DNA of 64,000 nucleotides. It comes from Peteryoungia algae. Lineage in GTDB: Bacteria > Pseudomonadota > Alphaproteobacteria > Rhizobiales > Rhizobiaceae. Positions within the stretch are counted from its first letter, which is position 1. Every line of letters starts with the position of its first letter. Of this stretch, positions 33,525-40,822 are shown in pieces. A program made the translations under genes and the position numbers. The notes beneath the pieces are model-generated. The model was not told where the DNA came from. It did not search any database and saw only the letters and a list, made by a program, of their open reading frames with translations. The DNA lies in NCBI RefSeq assembly GCF_030369675.1, contig NZ_CP128477.1:2494001-2558000 (forward strand). Reading direction: 5' to 3'.

Positions 33525-34468
33525 GTGCGGATCCTTGGGTCAAGCATGGATTGCACGACGTCGGCAAGGAGATTGAAAAGCACATAACTGGCAGCGACCA
33601 CCAGAACGCCCCCCTGCACCAGGAGAATATCTCGGGTCGAGATTGCCTTGACCAGCATCGCGCCGATGCCCGGCCATTGGAACACGGTCTCGATGTAGAC
33701 GGCACCGCCGAGCACGAAGCCGGACTGGATCCCGATGACGGGAATGATGCTGACGAGCGCGGCCCGAAAGGCGTGCGCATAGATCACTCGTCGCTCCGGC
33801 AAACCCTTGGCACGTGCCGCACGGACATAGTCCTGCCGCAGCACCTCCAGCATGGCGCCGCGAGTCAGTCGGGCGATGACGCCGGCAGCGACGACCGCCA
33901 GTGTGACAGCCGGCAAGATCAGGTGAAGCAGGAGATCCGGCAGATCACCACCGCCATAGACCGCATACATGCCCGAGGCCGGAAGTACGCGCCAGTGTAC
34001 GGCGAAGAGGTAGATGAGCAAGAGGCCGAGCCAGAAGGAGGGCATCGAAATTCCGGCCAGAACGAGGAAGGTGATCACCCGATCCGCCCAGCCGAACTGC
34101 CGAACGGCAGACACCACACCCGCAAGCAGGCCAATCACCGAGCAGAGCACCAGGGAAACCCCCGCCAGAACCAGCGTCGCCTGGAAGCGCTCCAGCACCT
34201 CGTCCAGCACGGGGCGGTTGAGCGCGAAGGAACGGCCGAAATCGCCGTGCAGGACATTGCCGATCCAGATCAGATATTGCTGCACCAGAGGCTTGTCGAG
34301 GCCGAGATCGCGGTTGATGCGCTCCACGTTTTCAGGTGTGGCATAGGCGCCGAGGATGGCCGTGGCGGTGTCGCCGGGGATAAGTGCCATCACGAGGAAG
34401 ACGATCACGGAGAGCCCGAACAGCACGGGCACGACCGCGATCAGCCGCTTCAGAATATAGGCCGGCAT
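33521..34468 (-). CDS. Peptide ABC transporter permease (DppB-like)
   Basis: This 315-residue permease has the family N-terminus MPAYILKRLIAVVPVLFGLSVIVFLVM, the LGLDKPLVQQYLIWIGNVLHGDFGRS region and the cytoplasmic EAA-like loop DYVRAARAKGLPERRVIYAHAFR. About six membrane helices are predicted. It forms the translocation channel with the DppC-like half of the fusion. ATG 34468 is chosen because GGAGGT lies 5 bases upstream; the frame could extend to 34507 without a ribosome binding site. Confidence 0.92.
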   Translation of the reverse strand: MPAYILKRLIAVVPVLFGLSVIVFLVMALIPGDTATAILGAYATPENVERINRDLGLDKPLVQQYLIWIGNVLHGDFGRSFALNRPVLDEVLERFQATLVLAGVSLVLCSVIGLLAGVVSAVRQFGWADRVITFLVLAGISMPSFWLGLLLIYLFAVHWRVLPASGMYAVYGGGDLPDLLLHLILPAVTLAVVAAGVIARLTRGAMLEVLRQDYVRAARAKGLPERRVIYAHAFRAALVSIIPVIGIQSGFVLGGAVYIETVFQWPGIGAMLVKAISTRDILLVQGGVLVVAASYVLFNLLADVVQSMLDPRIRT

Positions 34469-34538
34469 GGAAACCTCCGGGGCATCTGTCGCTGCCGCTG
34501 CCGGCAAGACTTGCCGGCAGCGGGTCAGCGCACGAGGA

Positions 34539-36104
34539 TCACGGCTTTGTCACGCCATGCAGATTGAGCAGGAAGGAGGGCTGCAGTTTGAAGCCCTGCA
34601 CCGCGGCAGTAGTGACCGCGTTCTGCTTCCAGTTGGCAACGAAAAGCCAGGGTGCATCGTCATGCACGATCTGCTGCACCTGCCCGTAAAGCTTGCCGCG
34701 TTCAGCCTGATCGGTCGACGTCCGCGCTTTTTCCAGAAGCTCGTCCACCTCGGGATTGGAGTAATAGCCCGAGTTGAAGCCGCCCTTGTCCGGCATGGCG
34801 TCGGTGCGCAACGCCAGATAAGGCAAGGTGTCGGGATCATTGGTCATCCAGGCCATTTCGGCCATGTCGGCCTTGCCCTCGAGGCCTTCATTGACCCGGC
34901 CGAGGAAGGTGTTCCATTCATAGGTCTCGATCTTGACCGAGAATCCAACGGCCTGGAGATCGGCCTTGATCGCCGCCCCCATCGTGATCGGATCGAGCAT
35001 GCCGGAGCCGCCCTCGGTGACATAGAAAGTCAGTTGCGGATTCTCGACACCCGCCTCTGCAAGCAGCGCCTTCGCCTTCTCGGGATCATAGGCATAGGCA
35101 TCGACTGCGCCTTCAACCCAGTTGAATGCTGGTGGAATGGGTCCTGCGGCCACCGTCGCGGTCCCCTGGAGGACATCGTTGACGAGGGTTTCCTTGTTCA
35201 CCGCATAATTGGCCGCCTGACGCACGCGCTTGTCGGCAAAAGGACCGCTCCGGGTATTCAGGATACCGAACCAGACATGCGGACCCGCTTGTTCCGCAAC
35301 GGCGAAACCTGCATCCTGCTTGAACGTCGCCAGATTGTCCGGCGGGACCTCGACCATGACATCGATGCCCCCCGCCATCATCTCAGCCACGCGCGTATTG
35401 GCATCGGTGATCGGCCGGAACACGACGGCTTCGAGGCTGGCTGCACCATCCCAGTAATCCGGGTTGCGTTCGATGACGACGCGCTGGCTAGACTGCCACT
35501 CGACGAACTTGAAAGCCCCTGTACCCGACGGATTGCGACCGTAGTCCGCACCGTGCTGCTCCACGGCGGCCGGCGAGACAATCAGCCCTGTCGGATAGGC
35601 AAGATTGGAAAGAAACGGCGCAAAGGCCTCGCTCAACTTGAACTCGACGGTCTGAGGATCGATCGCATTGACAGCTTCGACCGAGGCGAAGTTGAAGGAC
35701 AGCGGAAAAGGTCCGGTGCTGTAGAATGGATGATCCTCCTTCAGCATGCGGTCGAAATTGAATTTCACCGCTTCCGCGTTGAAATCGGAACCGTCGTGGA
35801 ATTTCACACCCTGGCGCAACTTGAAGGTATAGGTCTTCCCGTCTTCGGAAACATCCCAGCTTTCGGCAAGCGCCGGCTCGACTTCCAATGTGCCATCCTT
35901 GAAGCGCACCAGTCCGTCATAGACATTGACGAGGATCCGGAAGTCATTCGTCGCAGTGACCGTGTGCGGATCGAGAGACTTTGGCTCTGCGATCTGACCG
36001 ACCACGAGTACATTGGGGGGAGTCTGCGCGCTCGCGGACGCAGCAGCAACCGTGGCGGCAAAGAGGGAGGCGGCCGCAAGGACGCTCCGAAACAGCCTCT
36101 TCAT
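34539..36104 (-). CDS. Peptide ABC transporter substrate-binding protein (family 5)
   Basis: The 521-residue protein has a Sec signal peptide (MKRLFRSVLAAASLFAATVAAASASAQ, cut after AQ or nearby) and no lipobox. The family 5 pattern follows: EPKSLDPHTVTATNDFRILVNVYDGLVR, LAESWDVSEDGKTYTFKLRQGVKFHDG and RVRQAANYAVNKETLV. It binds a peptide or related ligand in the periplasm and delivers it to the transporter encoded downstream. AAAGGA lies about 8 bases before ATG 36104. It is the first gene of the operon. The ligand cannot be inferred from sequence alone. Confidence 0.93.
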   Translation of the reverse strand: MKRLFRSVLAAASLFAATVAAASASAQTPPNVLVVGQIAEPKSLDPHTVTATNDFRILVNVYDGLVRFKDGTLEVEPALAESWDVSEDGKTYTFKLRQGVKFHDGSDFNAEAVKFNFDRMLKEDHPFYSTGPFPLSFNFASVEAVNAIDPQTVEFKLSEAFAPFLSNLAYPTGLIVSPAAVEQHGADYGRNPSGTGAFKFVEWQSSQRVVIERNPDYWDGAASLEAVVFRPITDANTRVAEMMAGGIDVMVEVPPDNLATFKQDAGFAVAEQAGPHVWFGILNTRSGPFADKRVRQAANYAVNKETLVNDVLQGTATVAAGPIPPAFNWVEGAVDAYAYDPEKAKALLAEAGVENPQLTFYVTEGGSGMLDPITMGAAIKADLQAVGFSVKIETYEWNTFLGRVNEGLEGKADMAEMAWMTNDPDTLPYLALRTDAMPDKGGFNSGYYSNPEVDELLEKARTSTDQAERGKLYGQVQQIVHDDAPWLFVANWKQNAVTTAAVQGFKLQPSFLLNLHGVTKP

Positions 36105-36143
36105 GGGAAAGATCCTTTCGATTTGGCATCGTTCGTAAAGCGC

Positions 36144-36161
36144 TATTTATAGCTATAAATA
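36144..36161. promoter_or_regulatory. 18-bp perfect palindrome, candidate operator of the peptide-transport operon
   Basis: TATTTATAGCTATAAATA at 36144-36161 is a perfect palindrome in the AT-rich gap 40 bases upstream of the binding-protein start. It overlaps where a promoter is expected. A GntR-family regulator is encoded at the end of the same operon, and such regulators bind short palindromes, often near their own promoter. That this protein binds this site is inference. Confidence 0.55.
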
Positions 36162-36285
36162 CTCAACAATCAAATATTTATCATTATAGATTTCAGGAAG
36201 ACGCAAAACGTCGCCCCGCCGCACATGGCAAATGTGCTGCATCTGAAGCCCTGCAACGATGGATGATAGGCTCGGTCGGATGCGA

Positions 36286-37443
36286 TCAGGACTCGTCAGT
36301 TTCGTCCGCGCTGAGGCTCTGTTCAGCGGGCGCAACCTTCTGCCGGGTAAAGCCGCGCAAGCCCGAGACTTCCTCGGAATCACGCTCGATCTGAACTTCG
36401 CTCGCCACGTAGTAGATCACGAGTTTTGCCACCGACATCAGTGCATGGAGATGGATGCGCTCATATCCGTGCGAGGCGTCGACGCCGAAGGCCAGAAGGG
36501 CAGTGCGCACATCGTGTCCGGCCTCCACTGCCGAGGCAGCGTCGGAGCGATAGTAGCGGAAGACATCCTTCTGCACCCGGATCCCGTGCTCGCCACAAAG
36601 CTCGTAAAGCTTCTTGGACAGGTGATAGTCGAAGGGACCCGTTTGATCCGCCATGGCCAGCGTCACCCCGAATTCGTCGGAATTCTGGCCCGGCGCAGTC
36701 GTGCCGTTGTCTACCGCAACGAGGGAGGCGATCTCCGGCAGCAGGGCGGCTGAAGCACCAACGCCGACCTCCTCGCCGATCGTGAACAGCCAATAGGTAT
36801 CGACGGGCGTTTCAATCTTTTCGCGTTGCATGGCCTCGAGTGCGGCCAGCATGATTGCCACCCCGGCCTTGTCGTCCAGATGCCTGGAGACAATGAACCC
36901 ATTCTCGAGGAATTCCGGCTGAGGATCGATCGCGACGATATCGCCGATGTCGATGCCGAGTTGCACGATATCGTTTCGGTCGCGCGCCAGAGCATCGATG
37001 CGCAATTCCACATGCCGCCAACCGGTCGGCTGCGTGTCGATCTCTTCGTTGAAAGTGTGGCCTGAAGCTTTCAGCGGCAGGATGGAGCCGCGATAAATCC
37101 CCTTGCCGGAAAAAACCGAAGCGCGGGCGCCCTCGGCGAACCGCGCGGACCAATGACCGATCGAAACGAGTTCGAGCCGGCCATTCTGCTTCAGCGACTT
37201 GACTTGAGCGCCGAGCGTATCGAGATGGGAGACGATCGCGCGCGCTGGTCGCTCCGCAGCGCCGGGACGCCTGGCGCGGATCGCGCCGCGACGAGTGAGC
37301 TTGACCTCAAGTCCGAGACGTTCCAGTTCGCGCGCCGTATGCCGAACGGCCTCGTCGGTGAAACCGGTGGGGCTGGGAATGGCGAGCAGTGCTTTCAGCC
37401 GAGCTCTCAGATATTCCGGATCGATATTGATCGGTGTCTGCAT
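36286..37443 (-). CDS. M42-family metallopeptidase, NAGGN-system type
   Basis: The 385-residue protein matches M42 glutamyl aminopeptidase-like enzymes. Candidate metal ligands are His in VSHLDT, Asp in RHLDDKAG, Glu in FTIGEEVG, Asp in VAVDNGT and a C-terminal His in ASHGYERIH. The segments IGHWSARFAEGARASVF, LKASGHTFNEEIDTQPTGW and VAIDPQPEF resemble the subgroup annotated as 'osmoprotectant NAGGN system M42 peptidase'. No NAGGN synthase gene is visible nearby. A peptide importer lies immediately downstream on the same strand after 180 bases, suggesting hydrolysis of imported peptides. The C-terminal 35 residues are polar and probably disordered. Confidence 0.85.
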   Translation of the reverse strand: MQTPINIDPEYLRARLKALLAIPSPTGFTDEAVRHTARELERLGLEVKLTRRGAIRARRPGAAERPARAIVSHLDTLGAQVKSLKQNGRLELVSIGHWSARFAEGARASVFSGKGIYRGSILPLKASGHTFNEEIDTQPTGWRHVELRIDALARDRNDIVQLGIDIGDIVAIDPQPEFLENGFIVSRHLDDKAGVAIMLAALEAMQREKIETPVDTYWLFTIGEEVGVGASAALLPEIASLVAVDNGTTAPGQNSDEFGVTLAMADQTGPFDYHLSKKLYELCGEHGIRVQKDVFRYYRSDAASAVEAGHDVRTALLAFGVDASHGYERIHLHALMSVAKLVIYYVASEVQIERDSEEVSGLRGFTRQKVAPAEQSLSADETDES

Positions 37444-37867
37444 AAGCGCTTTGTCGCAGCGAAAGGGGAACAGGTCAACCTGAGCGTTTGTGCAGACATG
37501 GGGTGTGGAAGCCGTCTTGGCCTTTGGTCCAGTCCGAAAACCGGCACGTTAGGGCGCCATTTTTCGGGATCTGAAGGACACCGGTGCATTACCTTCCGGC
37601 CCGTCTTCTCGCCGGCACCAGGCCCTTGCGCCAGACCGCAAAGACGGGAATTACGGGACGCGTCTTGACCGAAGGGTTCGGAGATCAGCCCCTATCGACA
37701 GACCAGCCACGCCTCCTTGAGAGGTGGCTGGCATGAAAATTCGGACCGTTATATTGAGAAAAAGCCGCATAGTGAGGCCAAACGTCCCGGTGGATGACCG
37801 AGTCGGACTTGCTGATCGGCTCCACAACCGCTATGCGATCTTGTCGCATAAATTCCACGAGGACATC
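37444..37867. promoter_or_regulatory. Divergent gap between M42 peptidase and cold-shock gene
   Basis: The 424-base gap has no convincing gene. CCAGCCAC at 37703-37710 pairs with GTGGCTGG at 37724-37731, a perfect 8-bp stem with a 13-base loop. It lies about 135 bases before the cold-shock start and may be in its leader. Cold-shock genes often have long structured leaders, but function here is not shown. Confidence 0.35.
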
Positions 37868-38071
37868 ATGGCTACTGGCATCGTAAAATTCTTCGCTCAG
37901 GACAAGGGCTTCGGCTTCATCACCCCGGACAATGGCGGCCCGGACGTCTTTGTTCATATTTCCGCAGTCGGCTTTGGCGGCGCGTTGCAGGACGGCCAGA
38001 AGGTCAGCTACGACGTAGGCCAGGATCGCAAGACCGGCAAGTCCAAGGCAGAGAACGTCACCGTTATCTGA
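37868..38071 (+). CDS. CspA-family cold-shock protein
   Basis: The 67-residue single-domain protein has both nucleic-acid-binding motifs of the cold-shock fold: RNP1 KGFGFI and RNP2 VFVHI, within MATGIVKFF...[10 protein letters not shown]. Length and sequence are typical of alphaproteobacterial CspA proteins, which act as RNA chaperones in the cytoplasm. GAGGA lies about 5 bases before ATG 37868. The longer frame from 37724 is not used, because the fold starts exactly here. It stands alone with a strong hairpin 25 bases downstream. Confidence 0.95.
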   Translation: MATGIVKFFAQDKGFGFITPDNGGPDVFVHISAVGFGGALQDGQKVSYDVGQDRKTGKSKAENVTVI

Positions 38072-38095
38072 TACGCCGCTCGGCACAGACAAAGT

Positions 38096-38131
38096 GCGAC
38101 GCGCCTTGGGACCTCCCATCTGGCGCGTCGC
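38096..38131 (+). terminator. Candidate terminator after the cold-shock gene
   Basis: GCGACGCGCC at 38096-38105 pairs perfectly with GGCGCGTCGC at 38122-38131, a 10-bp GC-rich stem with a 16-base loop, 25 bases after the cold-shock stop. There is no T tract after it, so it is an atypical terminator candidate. Confidence 0.55.
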
Positions 38132-38717
38132 TCGACACTCCATCCGAGACCGTGACGCCCGACATTCGAACAGGCCCGCTACAGCCTCGGCACCCGGATC
38201 GCGATTGCCTTCCAGCGGCCTGCAATTGACATAGGCTGCACGACCCGCTCTGCTCTCCCCTTTCTGGCCGTGTCATCGGCACCTTCGCGTGCAGCCTTGA
38301 CCGCAGCGTCAAGCCTTCGGCAAGCCGGCGTGTGCCGGCGCCAGTGCATCGATCAACCTTCGATCGCCGCCCCAACCCCGACTTCCTGCATCCGCGAAAG
38401 CCCGGCCCTCAGCGCGTCACGCAGGCCATCGGCAAGCGCCACGACGGACACCGGATTGCTCCTCGGAAGTCCTGACCAGGCGGACGGACATTCGGGGACC
38501 AAAGCCTCCGAGATTGGGATCAGCGCCTAAGGCTGGCGCCGTCCACCACCGGAAGCGCGATCCGCCTCATGTGGGTCTGGCTCAAGCATTGCGAATGAAT
38601 CGCATCGAAGCGAAATCTTTGAACTGGCCATGCAGGCCCACGGCGAAGCCACGCTGTCGCCACCGAATCGATTCGTCGCCCGTCCGCGCCGTCCGCATTT
38701 TCGCGCTGGGCGCTGCC
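38132..38717. other. Gap of about 590 bases without a supported gene
   Basis: Frames of 86 and 103 residues exist on opposite strands, but both are Ser/Arg/Ala-rich with no ribosome binding site or recognisable domain. I see no RNA gene, repeat or clear promoter here. Confidence 0.4.
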
Positions 38718-39263
38718 CTACTTCGGAAATCCATACTTCTCGGTTATGTGCCAGAAGGACTGGTTGATCCTGACCAGGGAGCGGATGCTCTCGCGGATGC
38801 GCTCAATTTCCTGATCGTCGAGTTCCTCGATCTTGCCGTACTTGATGTCGTCCCGGCCCTCGAAAATGCGCATGGACTGGGTCAGTCCGCGGCCGCTGTC
38901 CGGGTCGAACGAATAGATGCAATGATTGTATTTGTTGCGAAGCTTGGCTTGCTCCGACAGGCGTCGCGTGGAATCCAGCACATCGGCACGACAATCCGCC
39001 GGTGTCTTCTGCATCTTGGCCAGGCGCTCGACGAGATCAATGCGCGCGCGCGGCGTGTTCAACGTCAGAAAAATGACGATCGCGGTCTCCTTGTCCGAAT
39101 GGGCAAGGCCGGCGATCATGTGGATCAGGAGACTTTCGGTGTTGGTCCAAGTGTAGTTCAACTGCCCGATCAGCAGCAGCACATCTTGAAATCTACGCAT
39201 CGCCGCCAGGCGCCGGATTGCTGCTCGGCCTTTGAACATAGCCGGAGCTTGAACCGTCGCCAT
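38718..39263 (-). CDS. HEPN-like hypothetical protein
   Basis: This 181-residue protein is mainly helical. It contains LTLNTPRARIDLVERLAKM and, further on, LSEQAKLRNKYNHCIY. The latter holds Arg109-x4-His114, which matches the R-x4-6-H pattern of HEPN-domain proteins, many of them RNases or nucleotide-binding folds. No known family name is certain. ATG 39263 is chosen because AGGGACAGGG precedes it; this makes the gene overlap the end of the LuxR-type gene by 71 bases, so the two are coupled. No partner nucleotidyltransferase (MNT) gene is visible, so a toxin-antitoxin reading is not supported. Confidence 0.6.
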   Translation of the reverse strand: MATVQAPAMFKGRAAIRRLAAMRRFQDVLLLIGQLNYTWTNTESLLIHMIAGLAHSDKETAIVIFLTLNTPRARIDLVERLAKMQKTPADCRADVLDSTRRLSEQAKLRNKYNHCIYSFDPDSGRGLTQSMRIFEGRDDIKYGKIEELDDQEIERIRESIRSLVRINQSFWHITEKYGFPK

Positions 39264-40014
39264 CCCTGTCCCTGTGCTCGAAATAAAGCGCGACCGCTTC
39301 TGTTCGATTATGCACACCGAGCTTGGTAATGATGTTGTGGATGTGGATCTTGACCGTGTGTTCCGACACACCGAGGGCTGCGGCGATGATCTTGTTCTGG
39401 TTGCCCAGGGCGATTCGGCCCAGAATCTGGTTTTCGCGTTTGGTCAGCTGGTGCATGATCTTGCCTTGCACCTCTCTCACAACCCGCGGTTTCGTCACGT
39501 CTTGCGAGCTATCACCTTCGTTTCTCCAGCGAATGCCGTCCTGGTTTCGATAGGCGATTGACGGAAAATAGGTCCCGCCCCTCAGGATGATCCGCAGCAT
39601 TGAAAGCAGGACATCGAGGCTGACGTTCAGCGGCAGGACACCCTGGACATGGCTGGTGTCGATCTGATGGAACCGCTCGACGCTGCCGCGCAAATCGCTG
39701 TCCGTGACAATTGCGATGGCGGCAGACGGATGCTGGCCAAGCAATTCATTGGCACACTCGCCCAACTCCTGCGCATGGAGCAGATCGACCAGCACAAGCC
39801 GCAGCGGAACATCGAATTCCTCCAGAGCCGATTGCATGCTGACACTTTGGGAGACCCTTAAGAACGGGAATTCTCTTTGGATGGCCGCAGCCATCGCCCC
39901 GGAAATAACATCCGGTGGACCAACATACAGAAGCGTCCGTAGATTGGGCATCGCCTCCAGAGAAGCCACCAAATCCGCACCGTCGCTCCAGACGTGAGGC
40001 GCAAGTTGTTTCAT
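39193..40014 (-). CDS. LuxR/NarL-type response regulator
   Basis: The 273-residue protein has a receiver-like domain with LRLVLVDLLHA, giving a candidate phospho-acceptor Asp77, and a LuxR helix-turn-helix (LTKRENQILGRIALGNQNKIIAAALGVSEHTVKIHIHNIITKLGVHNRTEAVALY). The DNA-binding part closely resembles the regulator at 12524-13258. ATG 40014 is chosen because GAGGAGG lies 8 bases upstream. It is divergent from the type I secretion operon and overlaps the HEPN-like gene downstream. It is a natural candidate regulator of the secretion operon. No sensor kinase is encoded nearby. Confidence 0.85.
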   Translation of the reverse strand: MKQLAPHVWSDGADLVASLEAMPNLRTLLYVGPPDVISGAMAAAIQREFPFLRVSQSVSMQSALEEFDVPLRLVLVDLLHAQELGECANELLGQHPSAAIAIVTDSDLRGSVERFHQIDTSHVQGVLPLNVSLDVLLSMLRIILRGGTYFPSIAYRNQDGIRWRNEGDSSQDVTKPRVVREVQGKIMHQLTKRENQILGRIALGNQNKIIAAALGVSEHTVKIHIHNIITKLGVHNRTEAVALYFEHRDRDGDGSSSGYVQRPSSNPAPGGDA

Positions 40015-40822
40015 GCAGCATGCCTCCTCAAAACACAATCAAGGCGTGCAAAAATGGCACAACCTTCGTTGATTTAGGAAACGGTAAACCAAACAGCAGC
40101 GGTTGGGAATAGTCCGAACGATCTACTGGACCCGCGCCTAGACATCATGGGCGAGAATATTTTCTGCAGAAGCCAGGATGCGGCGCAATTTCCGTCGGAA
40201 AAACAAGCATAAATCTAGATCATCTACACAAAACGAGGGAGATACTGGTGAGGACCTACGCCTTTTGATCCCGCTTCGGCGCCGTAAACTGGCGGTGGAG
40301 GCGGGCAGCTTTGGCGCTTAAGGCCCTCAGCCCACGGCTTCAACACGCGATTCGGGCGCGAGTATGGGCGAGAAAAATCAACCCTGAGATGAAGTTCTAG
40401 AACAATGTCATTTAGGACCAATATTCCTGTGGACGAGCTCGATCGCAGAACAGTCAAGGAATTTTGCGGCCCATCGATAGTCTAGTCCCTGCCGGGAAAT
40501 GCTGCGGCGCACATTACTAGCTCCATCTATCAGCTTATCTTCTGCCTCAGACAGGGACAGACTTGGAGATGAGGCGGTGACCTGGTTGTTCGCGTTGAGC
40601 ATGCCGCTCCAAGACATGGTCCGAACGAGGATCTGCGCCTCATGACTGCATTCAGGAGGAACACATAAACACATCAACAACCGTCCCCATGGCGATGTCG
40701 ATACCGACCTCGTGGGGAATCATCTTTCAACCACAGATCAATCCGGAATTCGCATGTGAAGACCGTATAGAAGATGAATAACGGTCAAGCAGTCGCGGAA
40801 TCCGATGACGGAGGATACGACT
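40015..40822. promoter_or_regulatory. Long divergent region upstream of the type I secretion operon
   Basis: These 808 bases separate the LuxR-type gene from the glycine-rich protein gene. The region is AT-richer than its neighbours. A strong AGGAGGA at 40654-40660 is not followed by a usable start codon at proper distance. A 90-residue leftward frame at 40408-40680 and a 30-residue frame at 40689-40781 are not convincing. The promoter and LuxR-type binding sites of both flanking units are expected here. Confidence 0.45.

Noticed and set aside
38270..38530. 86-residue frame downstream of the cold-shock gene
   Set aside because: Ser/Ala-rich without a ribosome binding site or domain; likely chance.
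38718..40014. Toxin-antitoxin pair formed by the HEPN-like and LuxR-type genes
   Set aside because: The partner is a full two-domain response regulator, not a nucleotidyltransferase or small antitoxin, so the arrangement does not match known HEPN systems.
40408..40680. 90-residue leftward frame in the long intergenic region
   Set aside because: No ribosome binding site, no recognisable domain, no neighbours in the same direction; could be a decayed fragment but cannot be supported.
40689..40781. 30-residue frame after an AGGAGGA motif
   Set aside because: The motif is 28 bases before the ATG, too far for initiation, and the peptide has no distinguishing feature.
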